Shown piece by piece: positions 9,171 to 16,957 of a DNA stretch of 64,000 nucleotides. The position numbers were made by a program, and so were the translations under genes. The DNA is from JAZKFT01 sp040386335 (GTDB lineage: Bacteria > Bacteroidota > Bacteroidia > Chitinophagales > Chitinophagaceae). Each line of letters starts with the position of its first letter. Positions within the stretch are counted from its first letter, which is position 1. The notes beneath the pieces were generated by a model, which was not told where the DNA came from, ran no database searches, and saw only the letters and a list, made by a program, of their open reading frames with translations. The stretch is from assembly GCA_040386335.1 (NCBI GenBank), contig JAZKFT010000025.1:124001-188000 (forward strand), given 5' to 3'.

Positions 9171-9620
9171 TTATTTCACTATTTCCAGTGTGCCACCTGC
9201 TGCTTCAATCGCTGCTTTGGCTTTTTCGCTGGCAGCATTTACTTTGAAAGTAAGTTTGGTTTTCAGTTCACCATTAGCCAGGATCTTTACAGTATCCGTC
9301 TGGCTGATTAAACCGTTTACATACAGGTTCTCCAAAGTAAATTCTGTGATCGCATATTTCTCAGCAAGCTGATCAATTTGTCCCAGGTTAAATACTTTAG
9401 CTTCTACACGTGCATGGTTTTTAAATCCACGCTTAGGGATACGACGTTGGATAGGCATCTGTCCACCTTCGTGGGCCATTTTGCTCTTATAACCAGCGCG
9501 GCTCTGTCCACCCTTGTTACCTTTTGTAGAGGTACCACCTTTACCGGATGCTTCACCACGGCCAATTCTTTTTTCTTTGTGCGTTGCGCCTTTTGCAGGC
9601 CTTAACTCATGTAATTTCAT
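9171..9620 (-). CDS. rplO: Large subunit ribosomal protein uL15
   Basis: 149 residues, normal length. Begins MKLHELRPAKGATHKEKRIG with the Gly-rich, basic N-terminal extension (GEASGKGGTSTKGNKG) that threads into 23S rRNA, followed by the RRIPKRGFKN motif and a globular C-terminal domain. It is a late-assembly 50S protein. It lies between rpmD (118 bases upstream) and secY, the standard spc order. The spacer before it carries GTGGAAATGTGAA-type repeats. Confidence 0.97.
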   Translation of the reverse strand: MKLHELRPAKGATHKEKRIGRGEASGKGGTSTKGNKGGQSRAGYKSKMAHEGGQMPIQRRIPKRGFKNHARVEAKVFNLGQIDQLAEKYAITEFTLENLYVNGLISQTDTVKILANGELKTKLTFKVNAASEKAKAAIEAAGGTLEIVK

Positions 9621-9669
9621 CGGTTGTATTTGATTTTGAACTTAACGGGGTATCACCCCTCGCTGTTAA

Positions 9670-9706
9670 ATGTGGAAATGTGAAGATGTGGAAATGTGAA
9701 AATGAA
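9670..9706. repeat. GTGGAAATGTGAA repeats
   Basis: Tandem degenerate units (tgtggaaatgtgaagatg, then tgtggaaatgtgaaaatg) between rpmD and rplO. The reverse-complement family (cacatttccacacttcc) reappears at 29835..29898. Confidence 0.7.
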
Positions 9707-9738
9707 AAGCCATTGACAATATCCAATTCATCTTTTAA

Positions 9739-9918
9739 TTAGGCATCAACAACAGTCACCAGGTGGTTTACCTTAGTGATCATGCCGAGGATTTGCGGTG
9801 TAGCTTCTACTTCTACAGAACCGTTCATCTTTTTGATACCCAAAGCGATCATAGTCCTTTTCTGACGTTCTGGACGGTCGATGACGCTTTTTACCTGTGT
9901 AATTTTTACCTTTTTCAT
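9739..9918 (-). CDS. rpmD: Large subunit ribosomal protein uL30
   Basis: 59 residues. The start is set at the ATG at 9918 (MKKVKITQVKSVIDRPERQK). An in-frame ATG four codons upstream (9930) falls inside the repeat that fills the spacer and is less likely. The sequence shows the family pattern: a basic first strand, the RQKRTMIALGIKKMN helix and a C-terminal MITKVNHLVTVVDA strand. It is a small 50S protein, absent from some bacteria but present here in its normal place after rpsE. Confidence 0.93.
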   Translation of the reverse strand: MKKVKITQVKSVIDRPERQKRTMIALGIKKMNGSVEVEATPQILGMITKVNHLVTVVDA

Positions 9919-9924
9919 ATTATT

Positions 9925-10012
9925 AGTCATTGGGTCAATAAGTCAATAAGTCAATAAGTCAATAAGTCAATAATGGGACTGACCCAATGACCATTGACCA
10001 AGTGACCAATTT
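9925..10012. repeat. GTCAATAA / TGACC repeat hairpin
   Basis: Left part: four units of GTCAATAA preceded by CATTGGGTCA. Right part: TGACCCAATG followed by ACCATTGACC-type units. CATTGGGTCA and TGACCCAATG are perfect inverted repeats. The same family occurs at 34633..34720 and 60085..60275. It fills the rpsE-rpmD spacer. Confidence 0.8.
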
Positions 10013-10015
10013 TAT

Positions 10016-10534
10016 TTATCCGTTAAATACTTTTTTCAAACCGATGTTGCGTGTTTTGGCAACTGCGATTGGTTCCCTCAGGCTGGCCAAAGCTTTGAAT
10101 GTAGCTTTTACCACGTTGTGAGGATTGGCAGAACCCAGGCTTTTTGCAAGAACGTCGGTAATACCAACACTCTCCAAAACCGCCCTCATGCTACCTCCGG
10201 CAATTACACCGGTACCATGAGCTGCTGGCTTCATGAAAACCTTAGCTGCGCCTTCTTTGATCCATTGCTCATGAGGAATAGTACCATGCATGATCGGAAC
10301 TTTAATCAGGTTCTTCTTTGCATCTTCTATACCTTTTGTAATAGCTTCCTGAACTTCTTTTGCTTTACCAAGACCATGACCTACTACGCCGGCTTCGTTA
10401 CCTACTACTACCAGGGCAGAAAAACTAAATGAGCGTCCGCCCTTTGTAGTTTTAGTAACACGGTTAATAGACACCACCTTGTCTTTCAACTCCAGGTCGC
10501 CTGCCTTAACATAGTTATAAATTAATTTCGACAT
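10016..10534 (-). CDS. rpsE: Small subunit ribosomal protein uS5
   Basis: 172 residues. The N-terminal double-stranded RNA-binding-like domain shows VVSINRVTKTTKGGRSFSF and GHGLGKAKEVQEAI; the C-terminal domain shows GTGVIAGGSMRAVLES and SANPHNVVKATFKAL. uS5 lines the mRNA entry channel and affects decoding accuracy. It is in standard spc order between rplR and rpmD, with 97-103 base spacers that are repeat-filled and unusually long for this operon. Confidence 0.97.
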   Translation of the reverse strand: MSKLIYNYVKAGDLELKDKVVSINRVTKTTKGGRSFSFSALVVVGNEAGVVGHGLGKAKEVQEAITKGIEDAKKNLIKVPIMHGTIPHEQWIKEGAAKVFMKPAAHGTGVIAGGSMRAVLESVGITDVLAKSLGSANPHNVVKATFKALASLREPIAVAKTRNIGLKKVFNG

Positions 10535-10536
10535 TG

Positions 10537-10637
10537 TGATTTACGAATTACGATTTACGAATTACGATTTCTTCTAACCAATTTGCAGCTCCCGACGGAT
10601 CGGGACAAGTTTTGCAAATTTGCAGATTTGCAAATTC
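10537..10637. repeat. GATTTACGAATTAC and TTTGCAAATT repeats
   Basis: The rpsE-rplR spacer begins with tandem GATTTACGAATTAC units, followed by the small palindrome CCCGACGGATCGGG, then TTTGCAAATTTGCAGATTTG units. The GATTTnnG family recurs at 16909, 17866, 29030, 34735, 37757 and 56338 and inside hldD. Confidence 0.75.
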
Positions 10638-10991
10638 TTAGAATTGCAGACCGCCTTCTCTTGCACCATCAGCTACACTTTTAATGCGGCCATGGTAAAG
10701 GTTACCACCACGATCAAAAACGCAGGCAGTAATTCCGAGTTCAGTAGCTTTTAAAGCTATTGCCTGGCCTACCAGTTTGCTTTTTTCAACCTTAGTTATT
10801 TTCTGGGCAGCGATATCTGCTTGTCTTGAAGAAGCTGCAGCCAGCGTAACGCCATTTGCATCATCAATCAATTGCGCATATATATCTGAATTGCTGCGAT
10901 AAACAGAAAGACGTGGTTTTGCGGCCACACCGTTCACCTTCTTACGAATGCGATAACGGATCTTCTGCCTTTGTACGAGTTTTGAATTCAT
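10638..10991 (-). CDS. rplR: Large subunit ribosomal protein uL18
   Basis: 117 residues, normal. It binds 5S rRNA with uL5 in the central protuberance. Family marks are the basic N-terminus (RYRIRKKVNGVAAKPRLSVY), SNSDIYAQLIDDANG, and the conserved end FDRGGNLYHGRIKSVADGAR. It lies between rplF and rpsE as in other bacteria. Confidence 0.97.
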   Translation of the reverse strand: MNSKLVQRQKIRYRIRKKVNGVAAKPRLSVYRSNSDIYAQLIDDANGVTLAAASSRQADIAAQKITKVEKSKLVGQAIALKATELGITACVFDRGGNLYHGRIKSVADGAREGGLQF

Positions 10992-11025
10992 GTTGTTTCT
11001 ATTTAAACTCCCGATGCTGCCGGGT

Positions 11026-11119
11026 GTTAGTTGATTTGTTGATTAGTTTACTTGTTGATTAGTTGAGTGATAGTGTTAGTTTCTGTTTTACCAGTAAACT
11101 AATCAACCAATCAACTAAC
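11026..11119. repeat. 25-bp inverted repeat between rplF and rplR
   Basis: The left arm 11026..11050 and right arm 11095..11119 are inverted repeats matching at 24 of 25 positions, each made of GTTGATTAGTT-type units. The 44-base loop allows a very stable hairpin within the operon mRNA. Confidence 0.8.
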
Positions 11120-11122
11120 AAA

Positions 11123-11677
11123 CTATTTACCTGCTGCCTTACCTGCTTTCTTACGAACGATTTCACCTGCATAACGAACACCCTTTCCTTTGTATGGCTC
11201 TGGTTTACGTAAGCTGCGCAGTTTTGCTGCAACCTGTCCGAGTAATTGGTTATCGATCGCTTCCATCATGATCTTTGGGTTCTGACCTTTTTCCTGCAGT
11301 GTAGAAACCTTAATTTCACTAGGTATTTCGAAAATGATATTGTGAGAATAACCTAAAGCAAGATCCAAAACATTTCCCTGGTTGCTGGCTTTAAAACCCA
11401 CACCCACTAATTCAAGATTCTTTTTGAAACCCTCAGTAACCCCGGTAACCATGTTACCAATTAAAGAGCGGTACAATCCATGCATGGCACGGTGACGGAT
11501 CTGGTCGGTAGGACGCTTTACTTCGGCTACACCATCTTTTACTTCTACAATAATATCACGGTCAATTGCCTGCTTCAATTCGCCTTTAGGCCCTTTTACT
11601 GTCACCACGTTATCCTTATTGATAGTGATTGTAACACCATCGGGAACGGGCAGTAATTTTTTTCCAATACGAGACAT
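11123..11677 (-). CDS. rplF: Large subunit ribosomal protein uL6
   Basis: 184 residues, two tandem alpha/beta domains. Starts MSRIGKKLLPVPDGVTI; the C-terminal signature KPEPYKGKGVRYAGE is intact, followed by a Lys/Ala-rich tail (KAGKAAGK). uL6 sits near the sarcin-ricin loop and factor-binding region of 50S. It follows rpsH by 96 bases. That spacer shows only a weak inverted repeat and no clear repeat family. Confidence 0.97.
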   Translation of the reverse strand: MSRIGKKLLPVPDGVTITINKDNVVTVKGPKGELKQAIDRDIIVEVKDGVAEVKRPTDQIRHRAMHGLYRSLIGNMVTGVTEGFKKNLELVGVGFKASNQGNVLDLALGYSHNIIFEIPSEIKVSTLQEKGQNPKIMMEAIDNQLLGQVAAKLRSLRKPEPYKGKGVRYAGEIVRKKAGKAAGK

Positions 11678-11773
11678 GTCGGTTTTAATTTATAATGTTC
11701 AAATTCAGGTTCGTGTTCAGCCACGACGGGGGCTTAATTGTCAAACCCGTTTATCTTCAATCGGCGGTAGTGC

Positions 11774-12172
11774 TTAGCTGATATAGCAAAGAACCTCTCC
11801 ACCAACATTTTGAGATTTTGCTTCTTTATCTGTCATTACACCTTTAGATGTACTGATGATAGCGATACCCAAACCATTAAGAACCCTGCGGAATTCAGCA
11901 GGACTTGCGTACTGGCGAAGACCTGGACGGCTTACCCTTTCCATGCTGTTGATGGCAGGTTGCTTTGTGTTGGGATCGTATTTCAAGGCGATCTTGATCA
12001 TACCTTGTTTGGTATCCTCTTCAAATTTGTAACGGAGAATGTATCCTTTTTCGTAAAGGATCTCAGTCATACGCTTTTTCAATTTTGAAGCAGGGATTTC
12101 AACGATACGGTGATTGGCCATTTGGGCATTGCGAATCCTCGTAAGGAAATCTGCTATAGGATCTGTTACCAT
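11774..12172 (-). CDS. rpsH: Small subunit ribosomal protein uS8
   Basis: 132 residues. Begins MVTDPIADFLTRIRNAQMAN and ends with the signature ISTSKGVMTDKEAKSQNVGG. It binds 16S rRNA helix 21 and in enterobacteria represses the spc operon by binding near rplE; no equivalent site was sought successfully here. It lies after rpsN in the standard order. Confidence 0.97.
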   Translation of the reverse strand: MVTDPIADFLTRIRNAQMANHRIVEIPASKLKKRMTEILYEKGYILRYKFEEDTKQGMIKIALKYDPNTKQPAINSMERVSRPGLRQYASPAEFRRVLNGLGIAIISTSKGVMTDKEAKSQNVGGEVLCYIS

Positions 12173-12204
12173 GTTATATTCAATGATATTTTTAAAAATG
12201 TTGT

Positions 12205-12300
12205 TACCAATAATCCAACCGTAGTTCCTTCAGACTTATCAACAGATAACCCGAGGCTTTCGGCTCAGAGCTTTTGGCTCAATTTTTCCTGCCGGATAAA
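12205..12300. repeat. GCTTTTGGCTCA-type repeats
   Basis: Within the 141-base rpsN-rpsH spacer, GAGGCTTTCGGCTCA is followed by GAGCTTTTGGCTCA. Related units (AGCTTTGAGCCAATAGCT) occur at 14052..14085 between rpsQ and rplN. Confidence 0.55.
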
Positions 12301-12313
12301 ACAGGCTGTGTGC

Positions 12314-12583
12314 TTACCAGCTGGCTTTCTTAACACCAGGTATTTTACCACCCAGGGCCATGTCGCGGAACATGTTACGGCATACACCAAAGTGACGCAT
12401 GTAACCTTTAGGACGACCGGTTAGCTGACAACGGTTGTGCAGGCGAACGGGTGAAGCATTCTTCGGAAGCAAATCCAAAGCCTGGTAATCACCGGCAGCT
12501 TTTAAAGCAGCGCGTTTTTCAGCATGCTGGGCAACCATCTTCTCTCTTTTACGTTGCCTGGCTTTAATTGATTCTCTTGCCAT
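12314..12583 (-). CDS. rpsN: Small subunit ribosomal protein uS14, zinc-free form
   Basis: 89 residues, the long C-minus form: it lacks the CxxC zinc pairs of the short S14 and has instead the sequence RCQLTGRPKGYMRHFG with isolated cysteines. It begins MARESIKARQRKREKMVAQ. It belongs to the 30S head. Position between rplE and rpsH is standard, and no zinc-regulated paralogue is in view. Confidence 0.96.
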   Translation of the reverse strand: MARESIKARQRKREKMVAQHAEKRAALKAAGDYQALDLLPKNASPVRLHNRCQLTGRPKGYMRHFGVCRNMFRDMALGGKIPGVKKASW

Positions 12584-12600
12584 GTTTGAGTATTTAAATT

Positions 12601-12640
12601 TTAGTATTTAGTACAAAGACGAAAATTCGCTTTGTAGCTA
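12601..12640. repeat. TAGTACAAAG hairpin repeat
   Basis: TACAAAG (12612..12618) and CTTTGTA (12630..12636) face each other around ACGAAAATTCG, in the rplE-rpsN spacer. It uses the same word as the larger array at 14431..14534. Confidence 0.55.
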
Positions 12641-12652
12641 TCCACAGTTTTT

Positions 12653-13231
12653 TTAGTTTGTTTCTTCTTTTTTAACCCCTTTGAACGGCATACCCAATTC
12701 TTTAAGCAATTCAAATGCTTCTTCGTTGGTGTTTGCAGTGGTAACAAAAGTGATATCCATACCAGTGATCTTGTTCACTTTATCGATATCAATTTCAGGG
12801 AAAATGATCTGCTCAGTAATACCCAATGTGTAGTTACCACGGCCATCAAACGCTTTATCGTTGATACCTTTGAAGTCACGTACACGTGGAAGGGCCACAC
12901 TTACCAGGCGATCAAGGAATTCGTACATTTTCTCGCCACGTAAAGTAACTTTTGCACCAATGGGCATGTTCTTACGCAATTTGAAATTGGAGATATCCTT
13001 TTTAGACATGGTAGAAACCGCTTTCTGACCAGTGATGTTGCTCAGTTCATCCACAGCAATATCAACCAGTTTTTTGTCGGTTACCGCGCCGTTAACACCA
13101 CGGTTAACACAGATTTTTGTAAGCTTGGGAGCCTGCATCACTGTAGTGTAACCGAACTTTTTCATCAGTGCCGGTATCACTTCTTTTTTGTATTTGTCCA
13201 CTAAACGTGGCGCATAAGTAGTTGTAGCCAT
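12653..13231 (-). CDS. rplE: Large subunit ribosomal protein uL5
   Basis: 192 residues. Contains RGVNGAVTDKK, NITGQKAVSTMSKKDI, and MYEFLDRLVSVALPRVRDF, the conserved core; the C-terminus has an added KGVKKEETN tail. It binds 5S rRNA and contacts the P-site tRNA. Its ATG overlaps the rplX stop by one base (TAATG), the only tightly coupled pair in this cluster, suggesting translational coupling. Confidence 0.97.
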   Translation of the reverse strand: MATTTYAPRLVDKYKKEVIPALMKKFGYTTVMQAPKLTKICVNRGVNGAVTDKKLVDIAVDELSNITGQKAVSTMSKKDISNFKLRKNMPIGAKVTLRGEKMYEFLDRLVSVALPRVRDFKGINDKAFDGRGNYTLGITEQIIFPEIDIDKVNKITGMDITFVTTANTNEEAFELLKELGMPFKGVKKEETN

Positions 13232-13569
13232 TATTTTATAACCTCCCCGGATTTTTTAGATACACGAACTAATTTCCCTTCAACACGGGTACGAGACACC
13301 TTGGTGGCAGCACCGGCTTTGGCATCCCAAAGCATTACGTTAGAAATTGCGATAGGTGCTTCCTTTTTAACGATACCACCTTTGGTGTTCTGAGCCGAAG
13401 GTTTGGTATGACGGGTCTGGATGTTAACACCTTCCACCAATACTTTAGCCTTGTCAGGAAACACAGCTAATACGGTGTGCGATTTCTTTGGATCCTTGTC
13501 ATCACCGGCAATCACCACTACGGCATCGCCTTTCTTAATGTTGAACTTAGGTTTGAATCTGTTTACCAT
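13231..13569 (-). CDS. rplX: Large subunit ribosomal protein uL24
   Basis: 112 residues with an N-terminal KOW motif (IKKGDAVVVIAGDDKD) and the family segment VLVEGVNIQTRHTKPS. It is an early-assembly protein that nucleates 50S folding. Its stop overlaps the rplE start by one base. Upstream, the 110-base spacer to rplN is filled with ACGCTAAACGC-type repeats. Confidence 0.97.
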   Translation of the reverse strand: MVNRFKPKFNIKKGDAVVVIAGDDKDPKKSHTVLAVFPDKAKVLVEGVNIQTRHTKPSAQNTKGGIVKKEAPIAISNVMLWDAKAGAATKVSRTRVEGKLVRVSKKSGEVIK

Positions 13570-13577
13570 TTTATTTA

Positions 13578-13670
13578 ATGCTTGAAGCTGAACGCTAAAC
13601 GCTGTACGCTTAGCTTAAATTTTATTTTTTGCTTTCGGCTTTCAGCGTTTAGCGTCCAGCGTACTGCGTT
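13578..13670. repeat. ACGCTAAACGC repeat arms
   Basis: The left arm 13580..13610 (GAAGCTGAACGCTAAACGC ...) and right arm about 13631..13668 (... CAGCGTTTAGCGTCCAGC ...) face each other around an AT-rich centre. The same family occurs at 57105..57285 and inside hldD at about 40068. Confidence 0.8.
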
Positions 13671-13679
13671 GTGCTTATT

Positions 13680-14048
13680 TTAAAGAACCTCAGGAGCGAG
13701 GGAAATAATTTTCATATACCCTTTATCACGCAACTCACGGGCTACCGGGCCGAAGATGCGGGTACCGCGTGGTTCGTCTGAGTTATTCAACAATACCACG
13801 GCATTGTCGTCGAAACGGATATAAGAACCATCCTTGCGGCGTAATTTGTTTTTTGTACGAACAATAACGGCTTTGGTAACGGTTCCTTTTTTGATACCAC
13901 CGGCAGGAATTGCATCCTTAACAGTAACAACAATCTTGTCTCCTATTTTTGCATAATCCTGGCCGCTGTTTCCCAATACACGGATACAAAGAACTTCTTT
14001 GGCGCCGCTGTTATCTGCTACGTTTAGCCTGCTTTCTTGCTGAATCAT
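13680..14048 (-). CDS. rplN: Large subunit ribosomal protein uL14
   Basis: 122 residues, the canonical length. Begins MIQQESRLNVADNSGAKE and carries the signature AIPAGGIKKGTVTKAVIVRT and FDDNAVVLLNN. It sits at the subunit interface (bridge B8). Order rpsQ-rplN-rplX is standard. Confidence 0.98.
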   Translation of the reverse strand: MIQQESRLNVADNSGAKEVLCIRVLGNSGQDYAKIGDKIVVTVKDAIPAGGIKKGTVTKAVIVRTKNKLRRKDGSYIRFDDNAVVLLNNSDEPRGTRIFGPVARELRDKGYMKIISLAPEVL

Positions 14049-14159
14049 CTTTTTTAGCTTTGAGCCAATAGCTATATGCTATGAGCAATTAAAACGATTA
14101 TTTCAGAGGCTGCAACCCAAACCTTAGGTATTGGTGAATACAGCTTGAATACTTTATTA

Positions 14160-14417
14160 TTATTTTACTTTCTCAATCACTTCCACCAAACGCCACCGCT
14201 TTGTTTTGCTCAGCGGGCGGGTTTCCATGATCTTTACTACATCACCTTCGCTGCACTCGTTAGTGCCATCGTGGGCGTGAAGTTTGGTAGTCTTTTTAAT
14301 GAACTTACCGTAGATAGGGTGTTTTACTTTACGTTCTACAGCAACAGTAATGGTCTTATCCATTTTATTGCTTGTAACAACACCTGTCCTGGTTTTACGC
14401 AAATTTCTTTCTTCCAT
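14160..14417 (-). CDS. rpsQ: Small subunit ribosomal protein uS17
   Basis: 85 residues. An OB-fold protein with GVVTSNKMDKTITVAVER near the start and the conserved RPLSKTKRWRLVEVIEK at the end. It is an early 16S rRNA binder in the 30S body. It lies between rpmC and rplN with 111-123 base spacers. Confidence 0.97.
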   Translation of the reverse strand: MEERNLRKTRTGVVTSNKMDKTITVAVERKVKHPIYGKFIKKTTKLHAHDGTNECSEGDVVKIMETRPLSKTKRWRLVEVIEKVK

Positions 14418-14430
14418 TGTTGGTTTTTTT

Positions 14431-14534
14431 TTAGTACGTAGATTTTAGATTTTAGTACAAAGACCTGAACCTTTCCTGTCTGTGTACTTTGTACTAATTT
14501 CTTTGTACTATATTCTTTGTACTAAATACTTTTT
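14431..14534. repeat. TTTGTACTAA repeat array
   Basis: The rpmC-rpsQ spacer holds TTTTAGTACAAAGA on one side and three TCTTTGTACTAA-type units on the other, forming facing arms. It fills nearly the whole spacer. Confidence 0.8.
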
Positions 14535-14540
14535 ACTTGA

Positions 14541-14750
14541 TTAAGCACCTAACTGACGCTTACGCAATTCTGTTTTCATACGGCTCAGGTCCCGGCGCAT
14601 ATCGCGGATACTCATCGGGTTTTCAAGCGGGGTGATGGTATGGGCAAAAGACATTTTTTTGATCCTTACTTCATCATCCTGGATACGGGCCTGTAAGTCT
14701 TCCTGTGAGAATTCTTTCAGGCTGCGGTTAAAATCTATTTTCTTAGACAT
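14541..14750 (-). CDS. rpmC: Large subunit ribosomal protein uL29
   Basis: 69 residues forming the usual helical hairpin: DFNRSLKEFSQEDLQARIQ then the conserved NPMSIRDMRRDLSRMKTELR. It lies at the peptide exit tunnel rim next to uL23, near the trigger factor site. Placed between rplP and rpsQ as in other bacteria. Confidence 0.96.
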   Translation of the reverse strand: MSKKIDFNRSLKEFSQEDLQARIQDDEVRIKKMSFAHTITPLENPMSIRDMRRDLSRMKTELRKRQLGA

Positions 14751-14795
14751 CTTGTTTAATATTTGGTATTTGCAAACCCCGGTCGAACGGGATTC

Positions 14796-15215
14796 TTATG
14801 CGATATAATCACGGCGAACAATGAACTTGGTTTTGATAGGCAATTTATCGGCTGCCAGTTTCATGGCGTCAATTGCCACCTGCATCGGTACACCATCACA
14901 TTCGAACAGGATACGTCCTGGTTCTACTACGGCTGCCCAATATTCAGGATTACCTTTACCCTTACCCATCCTTACCTCTGCAGGCTTGGCAGTAATTATT
15001 TTATCAGGAAAAACACGGATCCATACACTTCCTTCCCTTTTCATAGCACGGGTCATCGCCTGGCGTGCACTCTCAATCTGGCGGCTGTTCAACCATACCG
15101 GTTCCATTGCTTTTAAGGCAAATGAACCGAATGAAATAGAAGCCCCGCGTTTTGCCACTTCACGTATGCGACCTTTCTGTTGTTTCCTGTGTTTTGAACG
15201 CTTCGGTTGTAACAT
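14796..15215 (-). CDS. rplP: Large subunit ribosomal protein uL16
   Basis: 139 residues. Begins MLQPKRSKHRKQQKGRIR; contains WIRVFPDKIITAKPAEVRMG and GKGNPEYWAAVV, the loop reaching the peptidyl-transferase region and A-site tRNA elbow. Order rpsC-rplP-rpmC is standard, with a 63-base gap after rpsC. Confidence 0.98.
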   Translation of the reverse strand: MLQPKRSKHRKQQKGRIREVAKRGASISFGSFALKAMEPVWLNSRQIESARQAMTRAMKREGSVWIRVFPDKIITAKPAEVRMGKGKGNPEYWAAVVEPGRILFECDGVPMQVAIDAMKLAADKLPIKTKFIVRRDYIA

Positions 15216-15278
15216 TTATATTCAATTTGAAATTCTAAAATTTTATTTCGGTTGGTATTGAGGTGATAACCATTAAGA

Positions 15279-16118
15279 TTATCTGCGACCTCCACCTCCG
15301 CCGGCACCACCACGGTTTCCACCGCCACCGCCACCACGGTTATCATCACGGCGACCACCACGGTCTCCACCGCCACGTCCGCCACGGTCATCACGGCGAT
15401 CGTCTCTCCTGTCTCCACCCGGACGTTGCTGATCCTGTCCGCCACCTTCTTTACCACCGGCAACGATGTTCGGGTTCAAATCTCTCTTGCTCAATACTTC
15501 ACCTTTACATATCCAAACCTTCAAACCAATTTTACCATAAACAGTCTGGGCAAAAACGTTGGCGTAGTCAATATCCATACGGTAAGTATGAAGCGGAACA
15601 CGGCCAGCTTTGATCTCTTCGCTACGGGCAATCTCAGCACCACCCAAACGACCGCTAGCTTTTACCTTGATCCCTTCGGCACCCATGCGGAGCGCAGACT
15701 GGATAGACATTTTGATAGCACGTTTGAAGTTGATACGGTTTTCTATCTGGCGGGCAATAGTATCAGCTACGATCATAGCATCTACCTCAGGACGACGAAT
15801 CTCCAGGATGTTAATCTGAACGTCTTCTTTGCCGGTCAATTTCTTTAATTCTTCCTTGATACGATCAACCTCTCCACCACCTTTACCAATTATGATACCT
15901 GGCTTAGACGTGTGAATCGTAACGATCAGTTTATTGAGGGTACGTTCGATAACGATCTTGGCGATACCACCTTTATTGATACGTGCCATCAGATACGTGC
16001 GGATCTTGTGATCTTCGATCAGTTTTCCAGCAAAATCTTTTTTTGTACCAAACCAATTGCTCTCCCAGCCACGAACAATTCCGAGCCTGTTACCGATAGG
16101 ATTAGTTTTTTGACCCAT
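15279..16118 (-). CDS. rpsC: Small subunit ribosomal protein uS3 with RGG-like tail
   Basis: 279 residues, about 50-60 more than most uS3. The normal part has the KH domain (PGIIIGKGGGEVDRIKEEL) and the C-terminal domain (MRMGAEGIKVKASGRLGGAEIAR, in two pieces), and ends near GEVLSKRDLNPN. From about residue 220 an added tail follows, made almost only of Gly, Arg and Asp with RGG and RRDD units, ending GGGGGRR. The tail is coded by GC-rich repeated DNA and is in frame with the stop. uS3 forms the mRNA entrance of 30S, so the tail could touch incoming mRNA; this is inference. Confidence 0.96.
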   Translation of the reverse strand: MGQKTNPIGNRLGIVRGWESNWFGTKKDFAGKLIEDHKIRTYLMARINKGGIAKIVIERTLNKLIVTIHTSKPGIIIGKGGGEVDRIKEELKKLTGKEDVQINILEIRRPEVDAMIVADTIARQIENRINFKRAIKMSIQSALRMGAEGIKVKASGRLGGAEIARSEEIKAGRVPLHTYRMDIDYANVFAQTVYGKIGLKVWICKGEVLSKRDLNPNIVAGGKEGGGQDQQRPGGDRRDDRRDDRGGRGGGDRGGRRDDNRGGGGGGNRGGAGGGGGRR

Positions 16119-16199
16119 GTTTTTATAAAATTGAAATTGGTTAAAAGCTTAGAAACAGAATTTGTATGATCACGCCTTCGTTCCCCGGCTATTTTTCTT

Positions 16200-16538
16200 T
16201 TAGTTTTTAGAATCAACAATTACGGTTACGTGATTGCTGCGTTTCTTGATGCGGTAACCACGGCCTTGCGGGGCGGGGCGCATTCTTTTAATGCTGCGGG
16301 CTTCATCAACCATGATTGTTTTCACAACCAGGCCGCTTTCGTCTGCACCATCATTTTTTTGCTTCCAGTTGTCTACTGCACTTGCTACCAATTTACTCAG
16401 CGGCACTGCACTATGCTTTGCATGGTGATCGAGGATGGCCAATGCTTTGGTCACTTCCATTCCACGAACCAGGTCAACCAGCAAACGCATTTTGCGTGGT
16501 GAAGTAGGGTTATTTCTTAGTCTTGCTACAGCTTCCAT
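16200..16538 (-). CDS. rplV: Large subunit ribosomal protein uL22
   Basis: 112 residues. Begins MEAVARLRNNPTSPRKMRLL and has the conserved hairpin-loop segment SIKRMRPAPQGRGYRIKKRS, which lines the nascent peptide tunnel. Order rpsS-rplV-rpsC is standard. Spacers on both sides are 80-92 bases. Confidence 0.97.
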   Translation of the reverse strand: MEAVARLRNNPTSPRKMRLLVDLVRGMEVTKALAILDHHAKHSAVPLSKLVASAVDNWKQKNDGADESGLVVKTIMVDEARSIKRMRPAPQGRGYRIKKRSNHVTVIVDSKN

Positions 16539-16548
16539 TTTATTTGGT

Positions 16549-16585
16549 TTAAGGCGTAAGGTGTAAGGTATATGGTGTAAGGAAA
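16549..16585. repeat. GGTGTAAGG repeats
   Basis: Units of GGCGTAAGGTGTAAGGTATATGG type in the rpsS-rplV spacer, followed by the weakly facing words CCCTAATTCCTAATTG. No other copy was noticed in the window. Confidence 0.5.
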
Positions 16586-16630
16586 TCCTTTGCCAAAACC
16601 CAATCCCTAATTCCTAATTGTTGATACTAA

Positions 16631-16900
16631 TTACTTTTTGCTACCGCTATGTCCACGGAACTGGCGGGTTGGTGCAAATTCACCAAGTTTATGGCTCACC
16701 ATAAATTCAGTTACATAAACCGGAATGAATTTGTTACCATTATGTACGGCAAAGGTTTGTCCTACAAATTCGGGTGTAATAGTAGAGCGGCGGCTCCAAG
16801 TCTTAATAACCCCTTTTTTAGTTTTGCCCTCGATGACGTTGGTGATTTTCTTCTCCAACTTTGCATCTACATAAGGACCTTTTTTAATCGAACGACCCAT
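16631..16900 (-). CDS. rpsS: Small subunit ribosomal protein uS19
   Basis: 89 residues. Begins MGRSIKKGPYVDAKLEKKI and ends with the signature SHKLGEFAPTRQFRGHSG. It lies in the 30S head beside uS13. Standard position between rplB and rplV. Confidence 0.98.
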   Translation of the reverse strand: MGRSIKKGPYVDAKLEKKITNVIEGKTKKGVIKTWSRRSTITPEFVGQTFAVHNGNKFIPVYVTEFMVSHKLGEFAPTRQFRGHSGSKK

Positions 16901-16904
16901 TCTA

Positions 16905-16956
16905 TTTAAGATTTACGATTTACAATTTTCAGCCACTCGCTACTCACTCTTCACTA
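16905..16956. repeat. GATTTACG and ACTCGCTACTCACT repeats
   Basis: The 57-base rplB-rpsS spacer is made of AAGATTTACGATTTAC followed by CACTCGCTACTCACTCTTC, two simple families also seen together at 37757..37885. Confidence 0.55.
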
Positions 16957-16957
16957 C

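Noticed and set aside
15263..15613. His-rich open frame opposite the uS3 tail
   Set aside because: It is the antisense reading of the Gly/Arg repeat codons and has no start signal or independent support.
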